A stretch of 64,000 bases of DNA from Meishania litoralis (GCF_042611095.1 NZ_JBHFPV010000001.1:1-64000), one strand, 5' to 3'. Shown: positions 1 through 8,675, numbered from the stretch's first letter. Notes: a model not told the origin generated them from the sequence alone. Program-made: numbers and translations.

Positions 1-79
1 ACTTGCCAAAAACATGGGGAAAACCCCAGGACGCCCAGGAAAAGACAATCGCCATATCCCCAAAGCGGGTGCAAATATA
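1..79 (-). other. left-edge transcript start: minus-strand -7 motif and GC-rich hairpins
   Basis: Read on the minus strand, 79-72 is TATATTTG, a match to the Bacteroidota -7 element TAnnTTTG. Just downstream are strong hairpins, for example TGGGG-AAAA-CCCCA at about 15-27. An ATG at 55-53 opens 18 codons that run off the window edge. This could be the 5' end of a small structured RNA or the leader and start of a protein gene. The -33 TTG is not evident. The stretch 80-395 is AT-rich and shows no convincing gene. Confidence 0.35.
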
Positions 80-395
80 GGACGGTTTTTTAAATTAAAA
101 AGTTTATTCGAATGTTTTTTAAACTTTTTTTAACCCTCTTTTTTTAACCCTCTTAATACTAGCTATTTAAACAAACACCAAGTAAAAAAGGGTATTAAAA
201 ATAATGTTTTTTGTTGGATCGAACAAGTACAAGAAACACATTTGTTTCATAAATATAGCTTGCCCGATTCGCCATGAGAACAATATAGCGAATGATCGCA
301 ATAACACCCGGTTTTGGATCATAAGCCATGTTTTCCGCTCAGTTCAGCTAACTTTTCAAAAGCAGGGAGTTGCCAAAAATCATATCCTATATATA

Positions 396-426
396 TTGTA
401 AGCGTCAAACCTACATCTTATCTTTG
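396..426 (+). promoter_or_regulatory. thrS operon promoter (Bacteroidota -33/-7)
   Basis: TTG at 396-398 and TATCTTTG at 419-426 are separated by 20 bp, fitting the primary sigma factor consensus of Bacteroidota (TTG, 19-20 bp, TAnnTTTG). The expected start of transcription, about 7 bp further on, is some 14 bp before the thrS ATG. The leader would therefore be very short, leaving no room for a T-box or long attenuator. Confidence 0.7.
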
Positions 427-446
427 CCGACCTAATTGCAAGAGCA

Positions 447-2405
447 ATGAGCATAATAAAAATCACATTACCCGACGGAAGCGATAAAGAGTTTCCAAAA
501 GGAAGTAACCCGCTGGATGTCGCGAAGAGCATCAGTGAAGGTTTGGCTAGAAACGTGATATCGGCAAAATTCAACGATACCGTAATCGAAACCGTCACGC
601 CCCTTACTGAAAATGGAACACTGGTGCTGTACACATGGAACGATAAGGAAGGTAAAAAAGCTTTTTGGCATTCGACCTCCCATATTGTTGCGCAGGCTAT
701 CGAGGAACTGTATCCCGGTGCGAAATTGACCATTGGACCCGCAATAGAAAACGGATTTTATTATGATGTAGATTTTGGCGAGCACACTATTTCCGATAAG
801 GATTTTCCAAAAATCGAGCATCGGGCCATAGAGATTGCCCGGGGAAAGCATGATTTCAAAATGAGGCCTGTCTCGAAAAGTGAGGCACTTTCACTTTACA
901 AAGAGCAAAGTAACGAGTATAAGGTCGAGCTTATCGAAAATTTGGAAGATGGCAGCATTACCTTTTGCGACCATGACACTTTCACCGACCTATGCCGTGG
1001 CGGGCATATACCTAATACGGGTATTGTCAAGGCCATTAAAATATTGAGCGTCGCCGGAGCTTATTGGAGGGGTGATGAGAACAAACCTCAATTGACACGG
1101 GTATATGGTATATCGTTCCCGAAACAAAAAGAGCTTACCGAATATCTTGAATTACTTGAAGAAGCTAAAAAAAGAGACCATCGAAAGCTTGGCAAAGAGC
1201 TGGAACTATTCACTTTTTCGCAAAAAGTCGGCCAGGGGCTCCCATTATGGTTGCCTAAAGGCGCCGCGCTGAGGGAAAGATTGGAGCAATTCTTGAAAAA
1301 AGCCCAGAAAAAAGCGGGTTATGAAATGGTGGTTACCCCCCATATCGGTCAAAAAGAACTGTATGTAACTTCAGGGCACTATGAAAAATATGGCGCCGAT
1401 AGCTTTCAACCCATCCATACACCCAAGGAGGACGAGGAGTTTCTATTGAAACCAATGAACTGTCCGCATCACTGCGAAATTTACAAAACCAGACCTTTCA
1501 GCTATCGCGAGCTGCCCAAAAGGTATGCCGAATTCGGTACCGTTTATCGCTATGAGCAAAGTGGCGAACTGCACGGCCTTACCCGAGTTAGAGGCTTTAC
1601 CCAAGATGATGCCCATATCTTTTGTACACCCGACCAGGTAGACCAAGAGTTTAAAAATGTTATTGACCTGTCCCTGTATGTATTGAAATCACTGGGCTTT
1701 GAAAATTTCACGGCACAGGTTTCGGTAAGAGACCCGCATACCCCTGAAAAATATATCGGCTCGGTCGATAATTGGGAGAAAGCGGAAAACGCGATCATCA
1801 ATGCAGCCAAGGAAAAAGGCTTGGATTTTGTCATCGAAGAAGGAGAAGCGGCTTTTTATGGGCCAAAGTTGGACTTCATGGTCAAGGATGCACTTGGAAG
1901 GCCGTGGCAATTGGGCACCATACAAGTGGATTATACATTACCAGAGCGTTTCGACCTTACCTATAAAGGTAGTGACAACGAGTTGCATCGACCCATAATG
2001 ATCCACCGTGCGCCTTTTGGCAGTATGGAGCGTTTTATAGCCCTATTATTAGAACATACGGGCGGCAACTTCCCATTATGGTTGATCCCTGAACAGGCAA
2101 TAATATTGCCCGTCAGCGAGAAACATGAAAAATATGCTGAAAAAGTTTTAAAATCACTTGAAAATAACGAAATTCGCGCCCTCATTGATGATAGGAACGA
2201 GACTGTCGGAAAAAAAATACGTGAGGCGGAAATGAACAAAATTCCATTTATGCTGATCGTTGGGGAGAATGAAGAGGAGTCAAATACGATATCGGTACGA
2301 AAACACGGAGGTGATGATCTTGGCTCAATAATTGTTGAAGGGTTTGTCGACTTGGTGGCTAAGGAAATAAGTAGTACCTTAAAGTCGTTTAAAATTAACG
2401 TTTAA
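447..2405 (+). CDS. thrS: threonine-tRNA ligase
   Basis: Class II aminoacyl-tRNA synthetase that charges tRNA-Thr in the cytoplasm; 652 residues is the normal length. In order: TGS domain (about 1-62), the editing domain with HSTSH near 75 and DLCRGGH near 180, and the catalytic core. The zinc ligands are visible as C339 (in MNCPHH), H390 (in DDAHIF) and H520 (in IHRAPFGS), and the anticodon-binding domain is C-terminal. The ATG at 447 lies just after a good promoter and gives the conserved TGS start. It heads the conserved order thrS-infC-rpmI-rplT, with 16 bp to the infC start. Confidence 0.98.
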   Translation: MSIIKITLPDGSDKEFPKGSNPLDVAKSISEGLARNVISAKFNDTVIETVTPLTENGTLVLYTWNDKEGKKAFWHSTSHIVAQAIEELYPGAKLTIGPAIENGFYYDVDFGEHTISDKDFPKIEHRAIEIARGKHDFKMRPVSKSEALSLYKEQSNEYKVELIENLEDGSITFCDHDTFTDLCRGGHIPNTGIVKAIKILSVAGAYWRGDENKPQLTRVYGISFPKQKELTEYLELLEEAKKRDHRKLGKELELFTFSQKVGQGLPLWLPKGAALRERLEQFLKKAQKKAGYEMVVTPHIGQKELYVTSGHYEKYGADSFQPIHTPKEDEEFLLKPMNCPHHCEIYKTRPFSYRELPKRYAEFGTVYRYEQSGELHGLTRVRGFTQDDAHIFCTPDQVDQEFKNVIDLSLYVLKSLGFENFTAQVSVRDPHTPEKYIGSVDNWEKAENAIINAAKEKGLDFVIEEGEAAFYGPKLDFMVKDALGRPWQLGTIQVDYTLPERFDLTYKGSDNELHRPIMIHRAPFGSMERFIALLLEHTGGNFPLWLIPEQAIILPVSEKHEKYAEKVLKSLENNEIRALIDDRNETVGKKIREAEMNKIPFMLIVGENEEESNTISVRKHGGDDLGSIIVEGFVDLVAKEISSTLKSFKINV

Positions 2406-2421
2406 CTAAAAATTATAAGTC

Positions 2422-2976
2422 ATAGCAATTCGTAAAAGATTTAGGCCCCAACCTAGAAGGGAAAATAAAAACCCTCATAAAATCAATGAAAAAATACTGG
2501 CTCCAAAAGTTAGGCTGGTCGGTGATAATGTAGAAATTGGCATATACCCGATCCGTCAAGCACTTGACATAGCGGAGGATTTAGGCACTGATTTGGTAGA
2601 GATTTCGCCGAATGCCGATCCACCGGTTTGTAAGATAATGGATTACAAAAAGTTTCTTTACGAGCAAAAGAAGCGCGAAAAGGCCATGAAGGCCAAAGCA
2701 TCAAAAGTTGTGGTCAAGGAAATTCGGTTCGGACCCAATACCGATGATCACGATTACGAGTTTAAAAAGAAACATGCCGAGAAATTTTTAAAAGATGGTG
2801 CCAAATTAAAGGCATATGTCTTTTTTAAGGGAAGGTCGATAGTCTATAAAGATCAAGGTGAGATTTTATTATTGCGTCTGGCATCAGAGTTAGAGGAGTT
2901 GGGTAAAGTTGAACAAATGCCGAAATTGGAAGGAAAGCGTATGACCATGTTCATTGCACCCAAAACAAAAAAATAG
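2422..2976 (+). CDS. infC: translation initiation factor IF-3, non-canonical start codon
   Basis: IF-3 binds the 30S subunit and enforces start-codon selection. The C-terminal domain is clear (VVKEIRFGPNTDDHDYEFK, KAYVFFKGRS, EGKRM). An ATG exists only at 2593 and would remove the N-terminal domain. The same frame is open upstream and encodes the conserved N-terminus (RKRFRPQPRRENKNPHKIN, then VRLVGDNVEIG) back to an in-frame TAA at 2416-2418. Between that stop and the conserved region there is no ATG, GTG or TTG; only ATA (2422) and ATT (2428) remain. The ATA gives the expected MAIRKRF-like start and 184 residues. E. coli infC starts with AUU and is autoregulated through it, so the same control is likely here. 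Confidence 0.93.
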   Translation: MAIRKRFRPQPRRENKNPHKINEKILAPKVRLVGDNVEIGIYPIRQALDIAEDLGTDLVEISPNADPPVCKIMDYKKFLYEQKKREKAMKAKASKVVVKEIRFGPNTDDHDYEFKKKHAEKFLKDGAKLKAYVFFKGRSIVYKDQGEILLLRLASELEELGKVEQMPKLEGKRMTMFIAPKTKK

Positions 2977-3119
2977 TAGAACAAACCAATAAAAGAAATT
3001 ATTCCGCGCCGCCCAAATGGGTGGCGCTCCAAATAAAGAAGCGATTTTTGACCGTATATGATAGAGTCGCAAGGAGAAAGTTAAGTACAGTAGTGAGATA
3101 ATCAAATAAATTTAGGAAA

Positions 3120-3317
3120 ATGCCTAAGCAAAAAACAAAATCGAGTGCCAAGAAACGTTTCAAGTTGACCGGTACCGGTAAAATCAAAAGAAAGCACGCT
3201 TTTAAGAGCCATATTCTTACGAAAAAATCGAAGAAGCGCAAGCTTGCGTTGACACATGATACTTTGGTACACCCATCTGATGTCAACAGTATTAAAGAAC
3301 AATTACGCCTAAAGTAA
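3120..3317 (+). CDS. rpmI: 50S ribosomal protein L35
   Basis: Basic 65-residue protein, MPKQKTKSSAKKRFKLTGTG at the start and many K/R residues, typical of bL35 in length and sequence. It is a late-assembling component of the large ribosomal subunit. It lies 143 bp after infC and 122 bp before rplT in the usual translation operon, so it is probably co-transcribed from the thrS promoter. In many bacteria L20 represses rpmI-rplT; the spacers are long enough for a regulatory RNA, but no specific fold is claimed. Confidence 0.97.
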   Translation: MPKQKTKSSAKKRFKLTGTGKIKRKHAFKSHILTKKSKKRKLALTHDTLVHPSDVNSIKEQLRLK

Positions 3318-3439
3318 TCGTTCTTGAGGTAAATTAATAATAACCATGGAGTTGGGCAATTACACAAAGACTTATAAGGAGTTCGAGTAAATTAAAAAGT
3401 GGCGATTATCGCCCGCCTACTACAAAAAATTAAAAAGTT

Positions 3440-3784
3440 ATGCCAAGATCAGTAAATGCAGTCGCTTCAAGGGCCCGAAGAAAGAAGGTCATGAAGCAAG
3501 CCAAGGGCTACTTCGGAAGACGTAAAAACGTTTGGACGGTAGCAAAAAATGCGGTAGAAAAAGCAATGCTTTATGCTTATCGCGATAGAAGAAACAAAAA
3601 AAGAACATTTCGTGCGTTGTGGATAACCCGTATCAACGCAGGTGCCCGTCAACACGGAATGTCGTATTCACAATTTATGGGTAAGGTAAAGGCCAATGGT
3701 ATTGAATTGAACCGCAAGGTTCTTGCCGATTTGGCCATGAATCACCCAGATGCCTTTAAGGCCATTGTGGAAAAAGTAAAATAG
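3440..3784 (+). CDS. rplT: 50S ribosomal protein L20
   Basis: 114 residues beginning MPRSVNAVASRARRKKVMKQ, with the long basic N-terminal extension and the globular C-terminal part ending in ALWITRINAGARQHGMSYS. bL20 binds 23S rRNA early in 50S assembly and in other bacteria represses its own operon. It is the last gene of the thrS operon and is followed within 20 bp by a strong intrinsic terminator. Confidence 0.98.
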   Translation: MPRSVNAVASRARRKKVMKQAKGYFGRRKNVWTVAKNAVEKAMLYAYRDRRNKKRTFRALWITRINAGARQHGMSYSQFMGKVKANGIELNRKVLADLAMNHPDAFKAIVEKVK

Positions 3785-3804
3785 ATTTTAAACATATCTC
3801 ACTT

Positions 3805-3841
3805 AAAAAAAAGGCCGTTCAAATTGAACGGCCTTTTTTTT
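3805..3841. terminator. bidirectional intrinsic terminator after rplT
   Basis: GGCCGTTCAA at 3813-3822 pairs with TTGAACGGCC at 3824-3833, flanked by an A run on the left and a T run on the right. It works in both directions, ending the rplT operon and the converging minus-strand EF-hand gene. Confidence 0.9.
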
Positions 3842-3851
3842 AAGTAATGGT

Positions 3852-4124
3852 CTATGCAGACTTTATCTTAGCAACCGCTGCCTTGAACTCATTCCAATCT
3901 ATTAGCTCATCGCCCGATTTATCATAGCCCTCTATCAGCTTTGACGAAACCAATCCGCGAATGAATCCGTTTATCTCGGCTTCTTTTAACAATTTGACGA
4001 TTTCACGCTTTGTCAATTTTCGGTCTCCGTCGGCATCAAAGAATTCAAATGCTTCTTGGGGCGTATCAAAGTGTTTGGTTATCAAAATCTGGATCTTGTT
4101 AAGAATTGATTCTTCAGTAGTCAT
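3852..4124 (-). CDS. small two-EF-hand calcium-binding protein
   Basis: A 90-residue cytoplasmic-looking protein with two canonical 12-residue EF-hand loops: DADGDRKLTKRE at 30-41 and DKSGDELIDWNE at 68-79. Acidic residues sit at loop positions 1, 3 (or S), 5, 9 (or T) and 12. There is no signal peptide. The pairing resembles a minimal calmodulin-like lobe, so Ca2+ sensing or buffering is a fair inference, but the partner is unknown. It lies 34 bp downstream of the yjbQ-type gene on the same strand and is probably co-transcribed with it. Confidence 0.85.
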   Translation of the reverse strand: MTTEESILNKIQILITKHFDTPQEAFEFFDADGDRKLTKREIVKLLKEAEINGFIRGLVSSKLIEGYDKSGDELIDWNEFKAAVAKIKSA

Positions 4125-4158
4125 TTTTTCAGGCTTGGTATTTCAAGTTAAAGTTAGG

Positions 4159-4596
4159 TCATTTGGTCGAATCGTGGTTTCCGAATACCGTGATCACCAA
4201 ATTTCTACCTGACGCATGATCCCGATGTTCGCATAGATAGATTCCCTGCCATATACCGAGATTCAATCTACCCCTTGTAATCGGTATTTGCACAGAGGCG
4301 CCAAACAATGAGGCTTTGATATGCGCTGGCATATCATCGGGGCCTTCATAATTATGGATATAATATGGTGCGTTCTCGGGAACCATAACGTTCATATGGC
4401 TTTCAAAATCGGTTCTGACCGTTGGGTCTGCATTTTCATTGACGGTCAAACTGGCCGAAGTATGTGTTATAAAAACGTGCAACATCCCCATATCGATGAC
4501 CGAAATCTTAGGAATCGTTTCGATTACTTCATCCGTAATCAAATGAAAACCTCTTTTATAGGGCCTTAAGCGAATTTCCTTTTGGTAAAAAACCAT
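4159..4596 (-). CDS. YjbQ/UPF0047 family protein
   Basis: A 145-residue member of the YjbQ family (PF01894). The signature elements are present: THTSASLTVNENADP at about 46-60, a central HIKASLFGASVQIPI, and the C-terminal GIWQGIYLCEHRDH. Family members show weak thiamine-phosphate synthase activity in some bacteria, but the physiological role is unsettled. The start sits in the 80-bp gap to the divergent HAD gene. The histidine- and acid-rich conserved positions are intact, so the gene looks functional. Confidence 0.9.
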   Translation of the reverse strand: MVFYQKEIRLRPYKRGFHLITDEVIETIPKISVIDMGMLHVFITHTSASLTVNENADPTVRTDFESHMNVMVPENAPYYIHNYEGPDDMPAHIKASLFGASVQIPITRGRLNLGIWQGIYLCEHRDHASGRNLVITVFGNHDSTK

Positions 4597-4648
4597 AATG
4601 CTGATCGTATTGCCCTATAAAACTAAGTCATAATCGTTCAAGAACAAA

Positions 4649-4656
4649 TAACTTTG
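4649..4656 (+). promoter_or_regulatory. -7 element of the HAD phosphatase gene
   Basis: TAACTTTG matches the TAnnTTTG element and lies 21 bp before the ATG at 4678. No clear TTG is present at the -33 position. Confidence 0.45.
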
Positions 4657-4677
4657 CGACTTTCAAAATGATTATCA

Positions 4678-5472
4678 ATGGATCTATCTAAAATAAAATT
4701 GGTCGTTTCCGATATGGACGGCACCCTTTTAAACTCAAACCACGAGGTAAGTGATCGTTTTTTTAGTTTGTTCGAACAACTGAAAAAAAAGGGGATTCTC
4801 TTTGCAGCTGCCAGCGGAAGGCAGTACAATAGTATTGTTGACAAGCTTGCGCCTATTAAGGACGATATCATCGTAATTGCCGAAAATGGCGGATTTGCAT
4901 CACATCATGGCAAAGAAATCGTATTTAACCCATTGCCCCAAAAAGCAAAAAATGTCATTTTGGACAGCTTAAAGGGAGTTAAAGGGCTACACCCCGTACT
5001 ATGTGGAAAGAACAATGCATATCTTTCGACATCTTCAACAGAATTTGTCGAAAAACTCAAAGAATATTATACCGAATATACCCTAATGGAAGACCTACAA
5101 ACTTTCGATGGTCAAGTGCTGAAAATAGCGATCTACCACTTTATAAGTTCTGAAAAATATATATACCCCGTGGTCAAACACTTGGAAGGCGATTTGAAAG
5201 TCAAGGTTTCAGGGGCGAATTGGGTTGATGTTTCTAACATCAATGCACACAAAGGCTTTGCCTTGCAAAAAGTTCAAGAAATGTACAACATAACTCCTTC
5301 AGAGACCCTGGTTTTCGGTGATTACAACAATGACCTCGAGATGATGGCCTTGGCAGATTATAGTTTCGCAATGGAGAACGCACACCCAAACGTAAAAAAG
5401 GCGGCTAAATATAGAACTGTAAGCAATAATGATTTTGGGGTTGAACGTGTTTTGGATATCCTATTGATGTAA
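4678..5472 (+). CDS. Cof-type HAD-IIB phosphatase
   Basis: 264 residues. HAD motif I is VVSDMDGTLLN (about 9-19), motif II is the AASGR region near 44, and motif III/IV is FGDYNNDLEMMALAD near 216-230, the latter carrying the Mg2+-binding aspartates. The insert between motifs II and III has the C2B cap arrangement of the Cof family (YidA, YbjI). Members dephosphorylate sugar phosphates, FMN or PLP-type compounds in the cytoplasm; the substrate cannot be told. It appears to be a single-gene unit. Confidence 0.92.
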   Translation: MDLSKIKLVVSDMDGTLLNSNHEVSDRFFSLFEQLKKKGILFAAASGRQYNSIVDKLAPIKDDIIVIAENGGFASHHGKEIVFNPLPQKAKNVILDSLKGVKGLHPVLCGKNNAYLSTSSTEFVEKLKEYYTEYTLMEDLQTFDGQVLKIAIYHFISSEKYIYPVVKHLEGDLKVKVSGANWVDVSNINAHKGFALQKVQEMYNITPSETLVFGDYNNDLEMMALADYSFAMENAHPNVKKAAKYRTVSNNDFGVERVLDILLM

Positions 5473-5503
5473 TGATTAATAGGACGGCGCGTAATCTGTT
5501 TTT

Positions 5504-5545
5504 GGATGTTGGATGTTGGATGTTGGATGTTGGATGTTGGATGTT
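5504..5545 (+). repeat. six perfect tandem copies of a 7-bp unit
   Basis: The unit GGATGTT occurs six times without a mismatch, 31 bp after the HAD stop codon and 73 bp before the end of the converging gene. It lies outside any coding region. Slippage could change copy number. Confidence 0.95.
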
Positions 5546-5618
5546 AAAATAATCATGGCAGAGCGATCAACAAACAAACTTTTAAACCTTTTTGGACTTG
5601 GGCCTGAACTTGAATTTC

Positions 5619-6878
5619 TCAAGTTTTTTGCTTCTTCTTTCTTGCTGCCGGAAACAATACATTGTTCAAGATCAAACGATACCCCGGCGAGGTCGGGTGC
5701 AGTTCAAGTTCTGTTTTGGGATCCCCAACCCGATGCTGGTAATCTTCGGGGTCATGGCCGCCATAAAACGTAAAAAAACCTTTTCCTTTGATTCCGTGAA
5801 TATAACGGGCCTCACCATTGATCTTATTTTCGCCCAATACCATGACGGTGGGTTTGACCTGACTTCGATCAAAAGAAGTGGTCTGGCCCATGAACCCTTT
5901 GACCAAAGCCGTATGGTTCTGGCACAACATGGTCGGAACCGGATCCCATTTAGCTGAAAAATCCATCAAGGTAAAATAATCCGTTTCGCGGGGCACACGC
6001 CGTTTCTCAGTCATGTCTATCGAAGAAAACTCGTAGCGATTGGGGTTTCTTTCCAAAATAAAATCGGTAAAGGCGAATGTCTTTCCAAAATCCAACTTGT
6101 TTTGATAGTTGGCCTCAGAAGGGTCGCCATCGAACATTGGTTCACAAATATCAACCCCATCGGCCGCCAGTGCGATATCAAAACTATCGGTCGCGGAACA
6201 CATGGCGAACATAAATCCACCGCCGATGACATAATTCCTTATTTTCATGGCAACCGCTTTTTTTTCTTCCGAAACCTTGTCGAAGCCCAATTCGGTTGCC
6301 AGAGCCTCGGCCTGTTGTTTTTGTTCGATATACCACGGAAAGGCCCGATAGGTGCCATAAAATTTTCCGTATTGCCCCGTGAAATCCTCATGATGTAAAT
6401 GCAGCCAATCAAAAAGCACCAATTTATCATTGAGCACCTCTTGGTCATATACCGTTTCATACGGTATTTCGGCATAGGTCAAGACCATGGTAACGGCATC
6501 GTCCCACGGTTGGTTGCCCTTTGGGGAGTACACGGCAATCTTGGGGGCCTTTTCAAGAATGACAGCTTCCTGGTTTTGTGAAGGACTGCCAATGTCATCC
6601 AAAATACTTTGCGCCTGGCCATCGGATAGAATTTCAAAGGATACGCCGCGAATCTGACACTCCTTACGGATATTTTCCCCGTCAGGGAGTAAAAAAGAGC
6701 CGCCGCGATAATTCAACAGCCACTGCACCTTTTGTTGTTTGGTCAATACCCAATACGTGATACCATATGCTTTTAGGTGATTTTTTTGACCTTCCGCATC
6801 CATTGGTATTAGCAATGAGGAAGCAAAAATCTGCATCGAAAAAAGAAAAAAGAAAAAGAAAAAGAGTCTACCTCGCAT
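5619..6878 (-). CDS. conserved exported flavobacterial protein (often labelled asparagine synthetase B)
   Basis: 419 residues with a signal peptide (a run of phenylalanines, then MQIFASS; cleavage about residue 20). Similar proteins are widespread in Flavobacteriia and often carry the name asparagine synthetase B, but I see neither the N-terminal catalytic Cys nor the SGGxDS PP-loop of AsnB, so that name is not supported. Striking conserved patches are LHLHHEDFTGQYGKF near 158, GGGFMFAMCSATDSFDIAL near 219, and GKGFFTFYGGHDPEDYQHRVG near 370. The GGGF and FYGGHDP patches recall glutamine-amidotransferase-like folds. It is probably periplasmic; the function is unknown. Confidence 0.75.
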   Translation of the reverse strand: MRGRLFFFFFFLFSMQIFASSLLIPMDAEGQKNHLKAYGITYWVLTKQQKVQWLLNYRGGSFLLPDGENIRKECQIRGVSFEILSDGQAQSILDDIGSPSQNQEAVILEKAPKIAVYSPKGNQPWDDAVTMVLTYAEIPYETVYDQEVLNDKLVLFDWLHLHHEDFTGQYGKFYGTYRAFPWYIEQKQQAEALATELGFDKVSEEKKAVAMKIRNYVIGGGFMFAMCSATDSFDIALAADGVDICEPMFDGDPSEANYQNKLDFGKTFAFTDFILERNPNRYEFSSIDMTEKRRVPRETDYFTLMDFSAKWDPVPTMLCQNHTALVKGFMGQTTSFDRSQVKPTVMVLGENKINGEARYIHGIKGKGFFTFYGGHDPEDYQHRVGDPKTELELHPTSPGYRLILNNVLFPAARKKKQKT

Positions 6879-6957
6879 GGATCGATTACTTTACGCGCAC
6901 TATCCCAAAGGTAAACGAAAAACCACGGGCAATTGTTTTGCAAGACGTTAAAGAATA

Positions 6958-8508
6958 CTAAAAAGGAACATCATTCGCATCATCCGGATCTAAGTCATCA
7001 TTCATCGAACTGCCAAAAGCCTCATTGGCATCAGGTAAGTTTTCGGTTATAAATGGATTCTCTTGATCGGCATTCATCTTGGACTGAAATTCGAAAGGAG
7101 AGTCAAAATCGTCAAGATTATCGAATTTACCAAGGTTGCCCACAAATTTCAGCCGTATGTTGTCCAAGCCCCCATTTCTGTGTTTGGCAACAATAAATTC
7201 GGCCTGACCCGTCGTCGGTGTTCGCTCCTCATCATCCCACTCTTCAATTTTATAATATTCAGGACGATAGATAAAAGAGACGATATCGGCATCTTGTTCG
7301 ATTGCACCCGACTCCCTAAGATCCGAAAGAATAGGCCTTTTGCTTCCACCCCGGGTCTCAACGGCCCTGGATAACTGCGACAGCGCAATGACCGGAACGT
7401 TCAACTCTTTGGCCAATGCCTTAAGATTACGTGAAATGGTTGAAATTTCCTGTTCACGATTTCCACCTTTCTGGCTGCCGCCAGCGGTCATTAACTGCAA
7501 ATAATCGATAACAATCAATTTAATGTCATGTTGAGATGACAAGCGTCTTGCCTTGGCCCGCAAATCAAAAATCGAAAGCGATGGTGTATCGTCAATGAAC
7601 AACGGAGCCTTTTCCAAGGCCTTGACCTTTACGTTCAATTGCTCCCATTCATGCTTTTCAAGCCTGCCCGTTCTTAATTTCTCGGATGACAGTCCGGTTT
7701 CTGACGAAATCAAACGGGTTATCAATTGCACGGAAGACATTTCCAATGAAAAGAAGGCTACCGGAATATCGGCATTTACCGCCATATTTCGGGCCATTGA
7801 CAAGGTCAAAGCGGTCTTACCCATACCGGGGCGGGCCGCGATGATCACCAAATCACTGGGTTGCCAACCCGAAGTCAGTTTATCTACTTTATCGAATCCT
7901 GAAGGAATTCCGCTAAGTCCCTCTTTATTGGCAATTTCCTCGATACGTTTTTTCGCCTGGATCACAAGATTTTGCGCCGTTTCGGCAGAGCGTTTCAGGT
8001 TTCCTTGGGTTACATCGTACAATTTGGCCTCGGCGGTATCGAGCAGGTCAAAAACATCGGTAGACTCATCGTAAGCATCTTCAATGATCTCATTCGAAAT
8101 TTTTATAAGACTGCGCTGAATATATTTCTGTAGAATAATGCGGGCATGGAATTCGATATGTGCCGAAGATGCCACTTTTTGGGTCAATTTTATGAGGTAA
8201 AAATCACCGCCCACGGACTCCAAGCGACCTGCCTTCTTCAATTGGGCCGAAACCGTTAATAAATCGATAGGTTGAGATTCTTCAAACAGTACGAAAATGG
8301 CCTCATAGATATAACGATGTGCGTCTTTATAGAATACATCAGGATGTAGGATATCTATTACTTCATCGACCCCTTTTTTGTCAATCATCATCGCTCCTAA
8401 CACAACTTCCTCTAAATCAACGGATTGAGGAGGTATTTTACCACGTTCGAGACTGATGATAGTTGATTTGTCGATTTTACGACCGATAACGGGGTTGGTT
8501 TTTTCCAT
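6958..8508 (-). CDS. dnaB: replicative DNA helicase DnaB
   Basis: Hexameric 5'-3' helicase of the replication fork. Seen: the N-terminal DnaB domain (GKIPPQSVDLEEVVLGAMM), a linker, and the RecA-like domain with Walker A ARPGMGKTALT (about 224-234) and Walker B LIVIDYLQLM, followed by the arginine-finger region. The start was set at the ATG at 8508 (MEKTNPVIG, 516 residues) rather than one six codons upstream, because conserved sequence begins after it. The acidic C-terminal tail (DDLDPDDANDVPF) is typical of Bacteroidota DnaB. No intein is present. Confidence 0.97.
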   Translation of the reverse strand: MEKTNPVIGRKIDKSTIISLERGKIPPQSVDLEEVVLGAMMIDKKGVDEVIDILHPDVFYKDAHRYIYEAIFVLFEESQPIDLLTVSAQLKKAGRLESVGGDFYLIKLTQKVASSAHIEFHARIILQKYIQRSLIKISNEIIEDAYDESTDVFDLLDTAEAKLYDVTQGNLKRSAETAQNLVIQAKKRIEEIANKEGLSGIPSGFDKVDKLTSGWQPSDLVIIAARPGMGKTALTLSMARNMAVNADIPVAFFSLEMSSVQLITRLISSETGLSSEKLRTGRLEKHEWEQLNVKVKALEKAPLFIDDTPSLSIFDLRAKARRLSSQHDIKLIVIDYLQLMTAGGSQKGGNREQEISTISRNLKALAKELNVPVIALSQLSRAVETRGGSKRPILSDLRESGAIEQDADIVSFIYRPEYYKIEEWDDEERTPTTGQAEFIVAKHRNGGLDNIRLKFVGNLGKFDNLDDFDSPFEFQSKMNADQENPFITENLPDANEAFGSSMNDDLDPDDANDVPF

Positions 8509-8618
8509 AGCAACGAAAATATACAATTAAGCCAAAGTTGTTGTCAGAAAATCTAGTGTGATGTTCACATGTGGTCAACAAATAAGGTGTTAATAAGTTA
8601 CGGATTAATGTTGATAAC

Positions 8619-8653
8619 AAAAAAAATCCGAACGTAATCACATTCGGATTTTG
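8619..8653 (-). terminator. intrinsic terminator after accA
   Basis: On the minus strand AATCCGAA (8650-8643) pairs with TTCGGATT (8631-8624), followed by a run of T. It lies 23 bp past the accA stop and separates accA from dnaB. Confidence 0.8.
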
Positions 8654-8675
8654 ACAAACTTCGTTATACCGACTA

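Noticed and set aside
204..401. 65-codon open frame upstream of thrS
   Set aside because: Overlaps the thrS -33 element, has no family resemblance, and lies in AT-rich non-coding sequence.
5504..5545. CRISPR array
   Set aside because: The repeats are contiguous 7-mers without spacers. No CRISPR array or cas gene is seen anywhere in the window.
5592..5957. Open frame opposite the exported protein gene
   Set aside because: Antisense to a gene with a clear signal peptide and conserved patches.
5619..6878. True asparagine synthetase B
   Set aside because: No N-terminal nucleophile Cys and no PP-loop; the protein is exported.
7553..8074. 173-codon plus-strand frame
   Set aside because: Shadow of dnaB, which has Walker motifs in the opposite strand.
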